From assembly GCA_958295665.1 (NCBI GenBank), contig OY282558.1, forward strand, positions 329,813,106-329,877,105: a stretch of 64,000 nt of DNA. The letters run 5' to 3'. Shown here one piece after another: positions 11,650 to 21,999 of this stretch. The notes under the pieces were generated by a model. That model was not told where the DNA came from. It made no database searches and saw only the letters and a list, made by a program, of their open reading frames with translations. This DNA comes from Tipula vernalis. Its lineage: Eukaryota > Arthropoda > Insecta > Diptera > Tipulidae. The translations under genes were made by a program, and so were the position numbers. Numbering within the stretch: the stretch's first letter is position 1; every line of letters begins with the position of its first letter.

Positions 11650-12513
11650 TATATCCAATTTTATTTTAATAAATTTTACTTTTTTTTTAGCCAATTGTAA
11701 TTTTTATAATGGTATGTTAACAGCGGATACAAATTTGTTTAAATTGCCCAAAACTGTTTCGAAGTTTACTCCATTGCGTTGTCAGTTGGCAATTCATAAT
11801 CCCAACATAATTTGTGTAGTCACAGTTTTTGAAATAAAATTTTTATTATTATGATTGATGGAGCGAGCCATCCAAGAGGGTCAAACACATTATAAGATTC
11901 TGACAGCAGTTAAGCTGCAATAACCATTAAGTTTTCACATAATGAAAATCCATTAGGTGTTTTGGCTAAACCATCAAAAACTGTTCTAAGCTTGGTTGAC
12001 GTGCTAGAACTTTTAAAAACGGCATGATGAGGCAGATAGCAGTGATGATTGTAGTTGCTTATATTGAGGGTTCTTTATCATGCTCCGCTCGACTGATTTT
12101 AATCTTTGTATTGCTTGAAATAATGACTGGCCAAGCACTGGACCAGGTGACTTTAATGGTAAGGCAACCTTATATCTTCCACCTATTTCTCTAGATACAT
12201 TTGCTTTAAAATGCGCCTCAGCTTCTTCTCCTTCCTTAGACTGCATGTTAATAGAATTATCTAGATCCTCATACTCGAAAAATTTCTTTAGCGTTTACTC
12301 GATATTGTCTTCATCAACTACAATCTTAAAATTTTGTATGTTGGAGGATTTGTGACTTGCTTCTCCTGCTAATACCCATCCCAAAGCAGTATTTTGAGCA
12401 ATAGGGTTTTCATCTTCTCCCTTTAATCTCCCATTTTCTATTATTTCGAAAAATTTATTTCCACCTAATACAATGTCTATCTCGTTTAATTGGTCAAAGT
12501 TTGGATCGGCTAG
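11650..12513 (-). pseudogene. BEL/Pao copy B protease C-terminus and reverse transcriptase start
   Basis: The minus strand reads NEIDIVLGGNKFFEI and TALGWVLAG, the end of the A17 protease region. 12013-12246 holds EGEEAEAHFKANVSRE and GRYKVALPLKSP, the linker before RT. Towards 11900 come HHAVFKSSSTST and LRTVFDGLAKTPNG, the RT fingers motif. The next recognisable words are VFDPLGWLAP, which normally follow the palm, so the YVDD region has been deleted. Frameshifts and stops separate the blocks. Confidence 0.75.
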
Positions 12514-13305
12514 CTAAAGCCTTTGCAAATAATCATAATTTTTTATATTAATTGTGGCTACTGGAGAAATGGTGGTCAGTCTGTTTAATATATATACATT
12601 CATTTCAAACAATTTATTTGAATTAAACCTAAATTTGATGACGACCGAAGTCATTCCTCTTGTGTATTGGTTATTTGTAGCAATACCAGATATAGTGAAT
12701 TTGGCACTTTTTCTTGGCAGTCCTAATTTCTGTATGCATGCTTCCGAAATAAATGACGCCTGTGAACCAGAATCCAAAAGAATTCTACATAACACAAACT
12801 TCCCAGCAACATCCTTCACCTTGGCTAGAGCAGTTGGTAAAGTGGTAGAGATACATTTCAAGGTTGTAGCTAGATGGATTTTCATGCTTTCTTCTGTTGT
12901 TTCACATTCAACTTTTTCTTCATTCACTTGTAAATTGTTAAGTTTGACTGTTGTTTGATTAGGCGCTATACCGTTACCTTTCACTTGGCTTTTGACAGTA
13001 TTGTATAAAACGCTTGTATTATCATGTAATAATGTATGATGTCGTCGTTTATACTGTGTGCATCCAAACCTTGACATACATGAAGTAACACGATGATTCC
13101 TCGATAAGCAGTTGTAACAAATTCCATTGGTTTGTGCAACTTCCCTTCTTGAGCTTAAGTCCAACTTTTGAAATTTCTGACACGTAGACAAATGGTGATC
13201 TTCATTACATAAAACACAAGAAAGTGATTCAAAAGAAGCGACGTCGAGCATCCAATGGATTAACCAAGAATCTAGCGTTTGAGTTTCACTACCAAATGCT
13301 TCCAA
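12514..13305 (-). CDS. BEL/Pao copy B gag zinc knuckles plus aspartic protease, open fragment
   Basis: This 263-residue open frame has knuckle-type cysteines: CVLCNEDHHLSTC at about residues 31-43, then CYNCLSRNHRVTSC at about 63-76. A protease domain (DUF1758/peptidase A17 type) follows, with the catalytic motif LLDSGSQASFISEAC at about residues 177-191 and the flap-region GIATNNQYTRG. It would bind element RNA and cut the polyprotein. The frame is open from the first ATG after the gag gap and closes at a stop near 12514, after which the same protein continues in another frame (DPNFDQLNEIDIVLGG). It is a fragment of a polyprotein, not a complete gene. Confidence 0.8.
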   Translation of the reverse strand: MEAFGSETQTLDSWLIHWMLDVASFESLSCVLCNEDHHLSTCQKFQKLDLSSRREVAQTNGICYNCLSRNHRVTSCMSRFGCTQYKRRHHTLLHDNTSVLYNTVKSQVKGNGIAPNQTTVKLNNLQVNEEKVECETTEESMKIHLATTLKCISTTLPTALAKVKDVAGKFVLCRILLDSGSQASFISEACIQKLGLPRKSAKFTISGIATNNQYTRGMTSVVIKFRFNSNKLFEMNVYILNRLTTISPVATINIKNYDYLQRL

Positions 13306-13391
13306 ACCTCTAAAAACTTCATCTGCGACGTTGTACAGCCCTTACCTTAGTTTATTTCGCTGTTGTATTGGCTGAATACTAAAGAACGTAT

Positions 13392-13999
13392 TTAAAAGAT
13401 TGGAATCGATACATCTTTTTTCTCGTATCGTTCTATAATTTTCGTCCAAGCGCCTGCATAATTAGCGTCGGTAACGTTTAAATGCCGAATCAACGTTGCG
13501 GCTTCCCGTTTGAGCAACCCTTTAAGATATAGAAATTTCTGCTCATTGCCCAAAGATTCCCTATTATGCACAGATGACTCGTATAAATCGCGAGAAGCGG
13601 GAAAATCTGCATAGTCTACGCAAAAATGAGGTATATTCAACTTCGGCAATCGAACGTCATGATGATCATTGTTGGGCGTCGCGCAACTTGTTGATAAAGT
13701 TATCAAATACCCGCGTTGTTGGTCGGCAAACGCCAACATGGGCTCGTGAAACTGTTGCTGAAGGTCTTTGAAAAGGTTATTGCGGTCCGGTGCGAAGTAT
13801 CGTCGTGTTTCAATAACTTCTTATTCAGATGGCTGACCTAACGATAATATTTGGAAATCATAATCCTTGATTCCGCCGCGTGTATGCGGCATTCAATTCA
13901 TTGCAGAAATTCTGAATGCGCGTAATTGCTCCCTTAGATTGACCTCGGCGAGTAATATTTTCCTTCAACGTTGTTTTTTTCAACTTCACTTAAGCTCAT
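13392..13999 (-). pseudogene. BEL/Pao copy B gag N-terminal region
   Basis: An ATG at 13999 opens MSLSEVEKNNVEGKYYSPRS and is soon interrupted by stops. The frame at 13392-13739 then gives VRLPKLNIPHFCVDYADFPA, LGNEQKFLYLKGLLKREA and AGAWTKIIERYEKKD. This is the DUF1759 gag pattern (LPKL..P.F.G.......F......NEQKF.YL...L.GEA). A gap and frame change follow before the next block. Confidence 0.75.
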
Positions 14000-14095
14000 T
14001 GTAGCTTTTACAACAATTATAAACCGTTATCACAATTACTCGTATTCACTATGCAACAGAATTTGCTTTAATCTATCGCGCCAACCCAGTTAGAT

Positions 14096-14121
14096 TGTTT
14101 TTTTTTTTTTTTTTTTTTTCA
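14096..14121. repeat. poly-T run
   Basis: More than 20 consecutive T bases lie just before the MITE at 14153. The run may be the A-tail of a minus-strand retrosequence, but no body was recognised. Confidence 0.5.
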
Positions 14122-14152
14122 ACTTTCGACTATAAAATACCAATAACCCAAT

Positions 14153-14385
14153 GGGCCCTATTCTCGAATTTCACATCCATTTTCCACATGCGGACAGCTG
14201 TCAAAATTCATCAAAAAGTTCGGAAATTTTAATTCGTGTATAAAATACAAGGGGCATGGGGAATTTCTTCCACCTGCTTATACCCATTCGGAAATATTCC
14301 CTTAGTACCGAAAAAATTCAAGTTTTATGAATTTTGACAGATGTCCACATGTGGAAAACGGATGTGGAATTCGAGAATAGGGCCC
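14153..14385. mobile_element. MITE with about 65-bp inverted ends (GGGCCCTATTCTCGAATT)
   Basis: The left arm (14153-14218) and the right arm (about 14318-14385) are near-perfect inverse copies starting GGGCCCTATTCTCGAATT, with a few substitutions. The 233-bp unit has no coding capacity. The short open frame at 14334-14543 lies across its right arm and is not a gene. The outermost bases are themselves palindromic (GGGCCC), and no clear target duplication is visible. The parent family is unknown. Confidence 0.75.
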
Positions 14386-14389
14386 CAGG

Positions 14390-16090
14390 TCACACTTTGT
14401 TAAACACTATAGTAAAAATTCGCCAAAAAATATTGTCCAATATTCCAAATTTTCACTTATTAGTTCCACTAAACGATAATTATTTAGGTATTAAGGCAGA
14501 AAAATTTTTACTCACAAATATTTCTCCTAGATTGCAGTGCTGAGATTTTCCTCGCTTAAGTAAATGCTGACAAAATCGTCAAAATAGACGCCAATAGATT
14601 CACCGTTCAGCAATAAATGTTTATGTGACTGACTATAAATTAAATTAAATTTACAAAATTCTTTGACATTTTTAGGTACTGTCAAATCGATTTAATTATT
14701 TACATTATGTTTATTTTTGTGTTTTAATTTTCTTTTTTAGGCGCATATTAATTAAGTGTTAATAAAAAATTCCAAACACTCACTTTATAAGAATTTTAAT
14801 AAACATTTTTCAAACTGCCAAATTCGATCAAATACGCTGTTTCACTAATTGTCAAATTTCGAAATCGTAAACTGCTTCCATTGCAATACGAAAGTGAAAT
14901 TTGCAGCCTAAGCGATAGCGAGTGAATTGAAAACTTCCAAATTATTTTAATTATTTCAGTAATATAAAACTTAAAATATTTACAAAAGAATAAAACTAGG
15001 CACGAGATTATGGATTTAACTTTACTATTATGAAAAATTCGCCTATTGTTGTTGTGCATTCGGATCGAACTTGCACAACTTATTCAAATTTGACAGCTAA
15101 TAATAAAATGTTAAAAGAAAATTTAGGGAAAAAAACTAAGCACATCTTTTATCAGAGCCATAATGATAATGACGTATTTTTTAGAAGCTTTTTTAGTGGT
15201 ATAACTTTTCGCTAATTTCCTTAGCAATCCATAGTAAAAAGGGTGTTTTTCTGCTTCAAAGTTTTGAATATAAACGCCCAAATTTTTAAAAAAAAATAAC
15301 AAAGCTATTCTAAATATATTGAACAAAAACATCTATGAATCCTGTGTGGTAGTACTAATTATTAATCGCCGAAATAATAAAATAAAAATATGTCTCAAGT
15401 TTACTTTCCAAATAGTAACAGTGTACCTACAAAAAATAGTGAAGGCGTTTTCTGTATTATTTATTTTGAATTAAATAATATTTTAGTTACTTTAAACTTG
15501 CTTAAAATATATCTTTTTACATAGAAAGATGTCATTAATTTTGTCGTGTGGTTTTTAATAAAACCATAAATTAAATTAAAATGGCTTGAAAACATTTGTA
15601 TGCCCTCACTTTTCTTATTATTATAATATCGTAACATAGATGTCTCTTAAACAGCTTTTTTGATATAAATAATTTGAAATATTTATCAGCCGCTTTTAAT
15701 TTTTGTGACACTACAAGGTTAATCGAATAAAAAACCAAAACACCATATAAAACATTTTCACAAATTTATTAGAAATAATAAAAATTTAATAAAAAATATG
15801 TAGAACTATTTCTGTTGTTATCTTATATTTTATCCTTTTCTAGCACCATCCTTCAATTTTTGTATTCTTTATTTGCGACCTTTCGATCGCTTTGGAACAA
15901 ATAAATCATCAATTGAGCTTCGTAGCCTGGATAAAGTACCAAATTCACACTTGCGAATCTTTTTATTGCCAATATACATACATTCGAATACTTTCGAAAT
16001 TTAAAGTCTCCTCACATTCGAACTGCTTGATTTCATCTAATTTATTCCTTGGAATTTTATAAATTGACTGCTCGGAATTATTTATATTAA
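14390..16090. other. AT-rich non-coding interval
   Basis: No gene is recognised. The only structure seen is the 60-bp repeat at 15443-15503, which recurs inside the cluster near 32656. Small open frames at 14796-15059 and 15123-15332 are lysine- and phenylalanine-rich translations of AT-rich DNA. Confidence 0.5.
15443..15503. repeat. 60-bp dispersed repeat shared with 32656-32716
   Basis: The segment starting GGCGTTTTCTGTATTATTTA and ending TACTTTAAACTTGCTT recurs with a few substitutions at 32656-32716, between two Helentron-like units. It is probably part of the same repeat family. Confidence 0.6.
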
Positions 16091-16545
16091 GAACAATTAT
16101 GGAGCAAAATGTTTTGCCACAGGTGCCAACATAATTATTTGACTGCCTAATGCCCGCTCATACTCTCCACTAAATTTGAAATGAATTCGTAAGGCGTTGC
16201 ATTTTTGAAATGCCAAATTGATCGTGAGCCCTTTAATGTAGTAATTTGTAGAATCGTTCATTTTTTCCTTAATTTTCCTTAAATTCGGCATTTTCGAACA
16301 ACGCTTCACGAACATTTGCGTCAAGTGTATTTCGATGTGTTTGAAAGTCATTGATCGTGAGCCATAGCCTTCTTTGCGAGTTTATTATTCCAGGAAAGGC
16401 TGAAAAATAAATAATAAGATTTACAATTTTAAATCCAATCAGTTCTAAAACATACTTGCGAATAGCCAGTTCCGATGAGAGGTTGGTGCAACATCAGCCA
16501 GCGACCATTGTTTTATCTTATCGGCCGGATTGACCCCGTTTTAAT
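16040..16545 (-). pseudogene. two-exon gene-like remnant with a 60-65 nt intron, unidentified
   Basis: On the minus strand, NPADKIKQWSLADVAPTSHR then NWLFA is followed by the donor GTATGT (about 16457). The acceptor TTATTTTTCAG lies at about 16398. The downstream reading is PGIINSQRRLWLTINDF then QTHRNTLDANVREALFENAE, closed by a stop. The intron is the short size typical of flies, and both flanks read as ordinary protein. The frame is broken downstream (an alternative frame gives 16097-16351). I do not recognise the family; it could be a decayed host gene or a captured exon pair. Confidence 0.4.
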
Positions 16546-16689
16546 TTTCACTTGAACATTTTTTATTTATACTAACTTTTATATTACTTTAATTTTTGTT
16601 TTAAAATTAAAATAAAGTTTTGACTACTTAAGGGTATTTATTTTAAATTTATTATATTTTATGTATCTCATAATACGAGAATACCCATT

Positions 16690-17230
16690 AGTAGTTTATT
16701 GCCACTGACGTACCTCATCGTGCCAAATTTTCGAGTTAAATTTGATTGATTTCGTTTTGTCGGTTGAACAAAATTTGTAGCACTTGGGAATTGTGCAAAT
16801 TGTTGCTGATATGGTGGTATTTGTATTTGTTGCCCTGGAAATAAAATTGGATTTGGTCCCGTCATCATTGGTTCTCATATTGAACATATTTTTGTTAAGG
16901 AATGATTGAAATATCTGGATTTTGTTCCATCAATGGTATTTGATTTGTTACATTTAGACCACTTAAATTAAACTGATGTCCCACAAATTGATTTTGCACC
17001 CGCCAGCATTATATCCGGATATTGTTGTGGCATTCCGACAAACTGATTTTGCGGCATATGTTGCATTTTTGCTGCCGGAAAACCACCAGACATTGAGCCA
17101 TTGAATGTATAAAATTCCATTGGGTTTTATTTTGCTGTGGCCGCATATGAGTAAGTTCAATCCTTGAAGATTTAGGGCTACTTGAACTCTTTTTAGGTTT
17201 ACCAAAACCAGACGCGATAAATTTAAACTA
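16690..17230 (-). pseudogene. Met/Gln/Pro-rich gene-like remnant, unidentified
   Basis: Several minus-strand frames join into one composition. First GFGKPKKSSSSPKSSRIEL, then MSGGFPAAKMQHMPQNQFVG and MPQQYPDIMLAG, then NQIPLMEQNPDISIIP, then GPNPILFPGQQIQIPPYQQQ and FAQFPSATNFVQPTKRNQS. It ends LTRKFGTMR directly before GTACGT, a good splice donor. The Q/P/M-rich low-complexity character suggests the disordered part of a host RNA-binding or translation protein. At least two frameshifts and one stop break it. No name is assigned. Confidence 0.4.
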
Positions 17231-17237
17231 GTCATCC

Positions 17238-17481
17238 GAGGATTGTCTGATCAAAAGTCGCTATTTACATTTTACTTTTTGCTACTTACTTTTGATCACA
17301 TTTTTGTAGTAAATAGCTTGTTTTGACCAAAATCAAGAATTTTAGAAATATTTTTCATAGAGAAATTGGCAATTTTTGGTCCATGATGGAATATATTTCA
17401 CTTAAAAAATTCTGCCCTGATAGAAAAAAAAAAATATCATTTTGGAAAATGTAAATAGCGACTTTTGATCAGACAGTCCTC
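17238..17481. mobile_element. MITE with about 40-bp inverted ends (GAGGAYTGTCTGATC)
   Basis: The left end reads GAGGATTGTCTGATC followed by AAAAGTCGCTATTTACATTT. The right end is the reverse complement with one difference in the first 12 bases. The 244-bp unit is AT-rich and non-coding. Internally, a second imperfect copy of the GATCAAAAG...TAGC motif faces inward. No convincing target duplication is visible. The family is unknown. Confidence 0.75.
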
Positions 17482-19501
17482 ATTTATGTTGGTAAAATTA
17501 TACATAATAATTTTAGCTGAACCTCATTATTGTTTTTTTTTTTTTTTTTTTTTTTGGTGAAACGAAAATTTTGACAGCAGCGGAAAGCTTTGCTACCATC
17601 TATTGGCGAGTATTGAAGTAGCTAAATTTATTTTTTAACGTGTAAGCAAGCTTTCGTTAAATTTAGTGGAAAGTGTTGTTGTTGTAAAAATGTTTCTTAA
17701 AATAAATCAATTATTAAAAGAAAATGAATATCATTTTCTTAAGAGATGTTCATGTATGTTGAATTTCAAACATTTCTGCTAATTATTTCATAGTCCGTAA
17801 TAAAGAGTTTGTGAATTTTTTTATAAATATCGTTCATTGAAAAAAAAGTGATTTCCCATTTGTTTTGTGTGTTTTACTATGGAAAGTTTGATTTTTTCAT
17901 CGTTTCTAATTCCTTTATAAAAGCTCAGATTTTTAGATTATGGCTCTATATAATACAGGGTGTTCTGCTTTTATTCATTACCTATTGAACATAAAAAAAA
18001 CTGTAGAAAATATTCACATAGATTCTTATCGAACCTGCACAACATACCCTTGCATTAGTTCATTATGCTCTTAAAATAAAAAACGATAACAATTAAACAT
18101 CAATAGTTTCTTTAAATCTCGGCTAATTCCAACAGTTCATGCCGTATAAACTTCCATATTACTAGAACCAGTTACCATTTTTTAAATGTCAATCATAATT
18201 CTCCCTCATAAAACATAAATACTACACCAAAGAAACATAATTTTACACCATTAAAAATCGAAAATTTCCATAAAACTAAAGTCAATATTTTCCGTTATTA
18301 TCTACTTTGGAAATGAAATATGATCCACATGTGTTTTATATTTAAGAATTACAAGAAGAAAAAAAATTAGATTTTCACAACAAACATACACACACACATA
18401 CGTATTGAAAATGTACAAATTATTTTTATGTAACGGAATAAATTATGTATTAGAAAGGGTTCAATTAGATTGCGCGAGTGTTGTTCTTTAACAATAATTT
18501 CCGAGTTTTTAATATGTCTAGCCAATCGCGCTTGTTTATTTATGTATGGTGATGTATGCATTGATGCAAGCACGCACAATTGGAAATGGGTCGAACAAAT
18601 AAATATAATCGATTCAATTGTAACAACGCACCGACACCTTATATATTGTACGTGTAGTACTAGGATTTCCCAAATTATGTTTTCCGACCTTTTTAATTGA
18701 TTCTTATAGATTTGGGTTGCCTCCTATTTACAAAGACATTATTGAATTACAAAATAAACTTATTGTAATATGCCTGCGCAGATGAAAATAGAATACACGT
18801 GCTGCATATTGTTTTTCCGTTAAAAGCATAAAATATCTTCATTGTATAAATTAAAAATTGCAAAATACCTTTTAGTTGGTTGCATTTTAATATTTTAACA
18901 AGTTGAAAATGTACAAAAATTTTGATTTTGAATTAAATTTACTTGACAATCTGTTCGATTTCCGTTAAATGTATGTATACATTGTATTTATGTACCATTA
19001 ATTTAGACCATGCACTCAGCTGGAAATAATTGAAAAAGTCATGTTATGGTTAAAATCGGTTCTTGAACAATATTTTGAAAAAGGATGTTTCCTTATTAGA
19101 ACAGATGTTTATAGTAAGTAGTTTGAAAGAGAAAAACATGTTTTTGATTTTTGCCAAAGTGCGTGGTAGCCTAAATCAGGTCGTACCACACAAGCAGACA
19201 ACTGATATACATTTATGTATACCAATTAACTAATTCTATCACTTTATGTCATTTTAATCTTAAATTCAATCTATAACACTAGCACATATCTCACCTACAC
19301 TCGGCGTTCAAAAGTAGCATGCAATCTATGTAGAAAGAATAAAATGGATTTCTAAATTAATTGTATGTAAATCTCAAGAGCTCAACATAAAAATTTAAAA
19401 AAAAAAAAAAAATATTTTAAGATGTTTTTGAAAGATTATAAAATATAAATGATATGAAAAATATAAATCTTATTAAATTGTTATAAATTCTATATTTATA
19501 G
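17482..19501. other. AT-rich intron-like DNA upstream of the integrin exon
   Basis: No exon or element is recognised. A long T-run at about 17530-17555 and simple A/T tracts are present. The last bases before 19502 (TATATTTATAG) form the splice acceptor. Confidence 0.5.
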
Positions 19502-19563
19502 TGCATTATGGCTATCATAGACAAGGATCATGTCAAGCTGGTTTCAGTGCTGCCATATCAAAG
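19502..19563 (+). CDS. single internal exon of an integrin alpha-subunit gene (PS2/inflated-like)
   Basis: The 62-nt exon is bounded by a TATATTTATAG acceptor and an AAG|GTAAGA donor. In the frame with two leading bases it reads HYGYHRQGSCQAGFSAAISK. Gly-x-Cys-Gln-Ala-Gly-Phe-Ser is the conserved cysteine-containing stretch between FG-GAP blades of integrin alpha chains; the Cys normally pairs within the propeller. Integrin alpha proteins are single-pass receptors that pair with a beta subunit to bind extracellular matrix at muscle attachments and epithelia. The exon starts in phase 1 or 2 and ends in phase 0. A second frame is also open (CIMAIIDKDHVKLVSVLPYQ) but resembles nothing. No neighbouring exon (expected to read like FIGAPGSWYWQG) was found, so the flanking introns would be over 19 kb and over 44 kb within this window. 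Confidence 0.6.
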
Positions 19564-20282
19564 GTAAGAAAGTGTTTTTTAATATAATTTTTTGCTTCTT
19601 ATTTCTTATTATAATAAGAGAACATAAAAAAATTAAAATTGTTAAGTTTGTTACGTTGAAAATAGGTAAATAAAAACTTGTGTGCGCGATTTGCTTTATT
19701 TTTTATGTTTTATAATAATAATACGTGGTGAATCCATATGAATAATGGATTATTCGTCAAAAACAAAAAAAAAATATTTATAAAATAAAAACACTTTGGT
19801 GGTCTTGTTGCAAAAAAAAAAAAAAGAAAACAAAATAATAATAAGAAAGATAATTAATTATAAAAGTAATTGTTTTGATCTTTGATCTGCGCCGATACGC
19901 TACGATATGAAATATAAACCATATAAGTTTTATGCGTTACAAACTTTTTTTTTTTTTATTAATGTTAAATGGTTTAATGTTCTCCAATTATGGGCATGAC
20001 TATCTCAACATGTCGCAACAAAAACTTGTGTGTATGATGCGAGTACTCGTAATTTTCTATTTTTATTGTATTTCTGCTCATGCCCATTCTATGTTGTTTT
20101 TTATTCACCTACGCAAGCCGTACAACAAATGTCTCATGTACATGAGTACTTAAACTATCAGTTGTTCATTATGATTTATGTTTATTTAAATAGACTATTT
20201 TTCAAATCTATAAATTGATATGACAATCACATATACTTTCATTAATATCGAATTTAACCTTGATGTGGATTTCGATATATAA
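19564..20282. other. intron-like AT-rich DNA after the exon
   Basis: GTAAGA opens the presumed intron. Homopolymer tracts and two hydrophobic short frames (19932-20153, 20030-20218) are seen, with no supported gene. Confidence 0.45.
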
Positions 20283-20973
20283 CACTAGAACTACCGACCG
20301 GCCAAAACGACCGATTTACATTTATTGAATTCATTTGTTTAAATTATTATGTTAGAATGTTCCGAAAATTTTTGATGATTTTTAATATTGTTACGTTTTT
20401 GCCTTGTCAAATAAGGTTCGTATCACTGGATTGTGAATAATACAAACTCAATTCAATTTATCACCAACGAATTTATTTATTTCACAAAATTTATTACAAC
20501 ACAGTTTATCAATCAAAATTCACAAAATCACTTTATATAAATTATTCTTAAATTTTACTGATCACTTTTACTTTATTTATCGCACTACAACACTTTTTAA
20601 ATCACTTTTTAATTCCTTTTAATCTTTATACTATCGCTTACCAAATATTACTCTATCGCGTTCCAAATACTAATAATCCAATTCGATCTTGTTCGCCTTT
20701 TTATATACACAAACCAAGCTTCTCGAAAGTTCACGACTTTTCCAGTTGGAATAGCGTAGAAACATTACGTAACAATTCCATTTAGTACAGTACGAGTAAA
20801 CATTGAGCTATTAGTTTTACTTATTCTATTACACACTAGGTGTTACCGTCACATTACTTTATTGTCACATTAAAAGTCATCATAAATTTCTAAAATAGTT
20901 CTAACATAATAATAAAAAAAAACATGAATTCAATAAATGTAAATCCGTCATTTTGACGGGTCGGTAGTTCTAG
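20283..20973. mobile_element. piggyBac-like non-autonomous element with about 110-bp inverted ends
   Basis: The left end CACTAGAACTACCGACCGG matches the inverse of the right end (TCGGTAGTTCTAGTG). Homology continues inward for roughly 110 bp through ATGTTAGAA and GATGATTTTTAAT. The arms contain the CCAAAACGACC / GTCATTTTGACGGG motif, related to the palindrome at the end of the piggyBac copy near 34608. The flanks are ATAA and CTAA, each one change from the TTAA target of piggyBac. An LTR-like repeat occupies the centre. No coding capacity. Confidence 0.65.
20389..20853 (-). repeat. solo LTR-like repeat, copy 1
   Basis: In minus orientation the unit begins TGTGACGGTAACACCTAG and ends AAAACGTAACA, so it has TG...CA ends. 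It contains a promoter-like TATATAAAAAGG box about 155 bp in and an AATAAA-rich stretch before the end. This is the layout of a retroviral-type LTR. Related sequence recurs at 21236-21404 and 37178-37496. No internal retrotransposon region adjoins any copy, so these look like solo LTRs. No target duplication was found. Confidence 0.6.
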
Positions 20974-21235
20974 TGCTAATAATATCTACGAACTTTTGAT
21001 AGGAACTGCACTTATCATTCAGGAAATCAAAGGGAAAACTTCCTTCAACCGAAAGGTTTTTAGATTTAAAATCAAAGGGTTTTTTTAAAGAGACACCACT
21101 TTGCTTTAAATCTTTAAACTGTTTTAACAGTGGCCTTTTCATTTTAAGGAAAAGTCAAAATATTTTATGTTGAAGAGTTTCAAAATTTTATAACAAAAAA
21201 TAACCGTTTTCGTTTAAAAAATTAAAACTTTTAAA
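20974..21235. other. short non-coding interval
   Basis: No gene is supported. The 64-codon frame at 20948-21142 overlaps the MITE arm. Confidence 0.4.
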
Positions 21236-21404
21236 CGAAACAAAACTACACAAACCAAAATTCTAGAAAGCTCATGACTTTTCCAGTTAGAATAGTTTAG
21301 AACCATTTTATCATGGAAAATTCCATTTTAGTACAGAAAACCATTGAGCTATTAATTTAACTTGCTCTATTACAATCTAGGTGTCACCGTCACAATATTA
21401 TTTT
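21236..21404 (-). repeat. solo LTR-like repeat, partial copy 2
   Basis: Only the part from the TATA-like side to the TGTGACGGTGACACCTAG terminus is present. It aligns with 20710-20853 and 37345-37496. Confidence 0.6.
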
Positions 21405-21986
21405 TCACAGCATCCCAATCGCTGTCACCACTTCCAGTAACAAAATATGTAGCAGATAGAACAAAAAATATATAGTAAATAGATAATTTATATAGTAAAT
21501 CAATTTTAAGAGTAAAACAAGTTTTGTTTTGATAGAGGTCGATTTTTCAATCAGTGCTGCCGTTTTGAAAACTTTACATGGACTCAACTTTTCACGGGAG
21601 TATTTCTACACGAAAGCCTTAACCTCTATACGTTGTCCGACCTAGATACATTTTTAACAAGCATTTTTACTTGCAATGTAATCACTGATGTTTTTAGATT
21701 ATTGTTTTAGGACTTTAAGTTTTTCGCTTAGTAAAGACCACCGATCAGCGAAATTGTAAACAAGAGGAGATTTATTTTAGAGAAACTTCGACTTCGATGT
21801 TTGAACCGTTTTCATTTTCAAAAGCGTAAATATGGGCTCGAAAGCTAAACCTTTAATATAAGTTTAGTAAAACGGGGAGCTCTGGACAGAAAAACAAAAT
21901 GGTTGTTATAGCATAAATTAAAGTAAACTCTTACAGGTATTTAATTGTAGAAACCGTAGATGCATTGTGAAAATTCATAACTAATG
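21405..21986. other. non-coding interval before the 22-kb transposon
   Basis: No gene or repeat is recognised beyond the LTR-like copy that ends at 21404. Confidence 0.4.
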
Positions 21987-21999
21987 ATAACTCGGATAC

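Larger units (their letters stand above)
11640..13999 (-). mobile_element. BEL/Pao LTR retrotransposon copy B, 3' half missing
   Basis: Minus-strand order: gag start at 13999 (MSLSEVEKNNVEGK), gag core, CCHC knuckles, an aspartic protease and the start of the reverse transcriptase. It stops at about 11645 where the Tc1 fragment begins. RNase H, integrase and both LTRs are missing. The sequence differs from copy A, so it is a second insertion, not a tandem copy. Confidence 0.8.

Noticed and set aside
19502..19563. Alternative frame CIMAIIDKDHVKLVSVLPYQ of the exon
   Set aside because: Also open, but resembles nothing, while the other frame carries the integrin CQAGFS signature.
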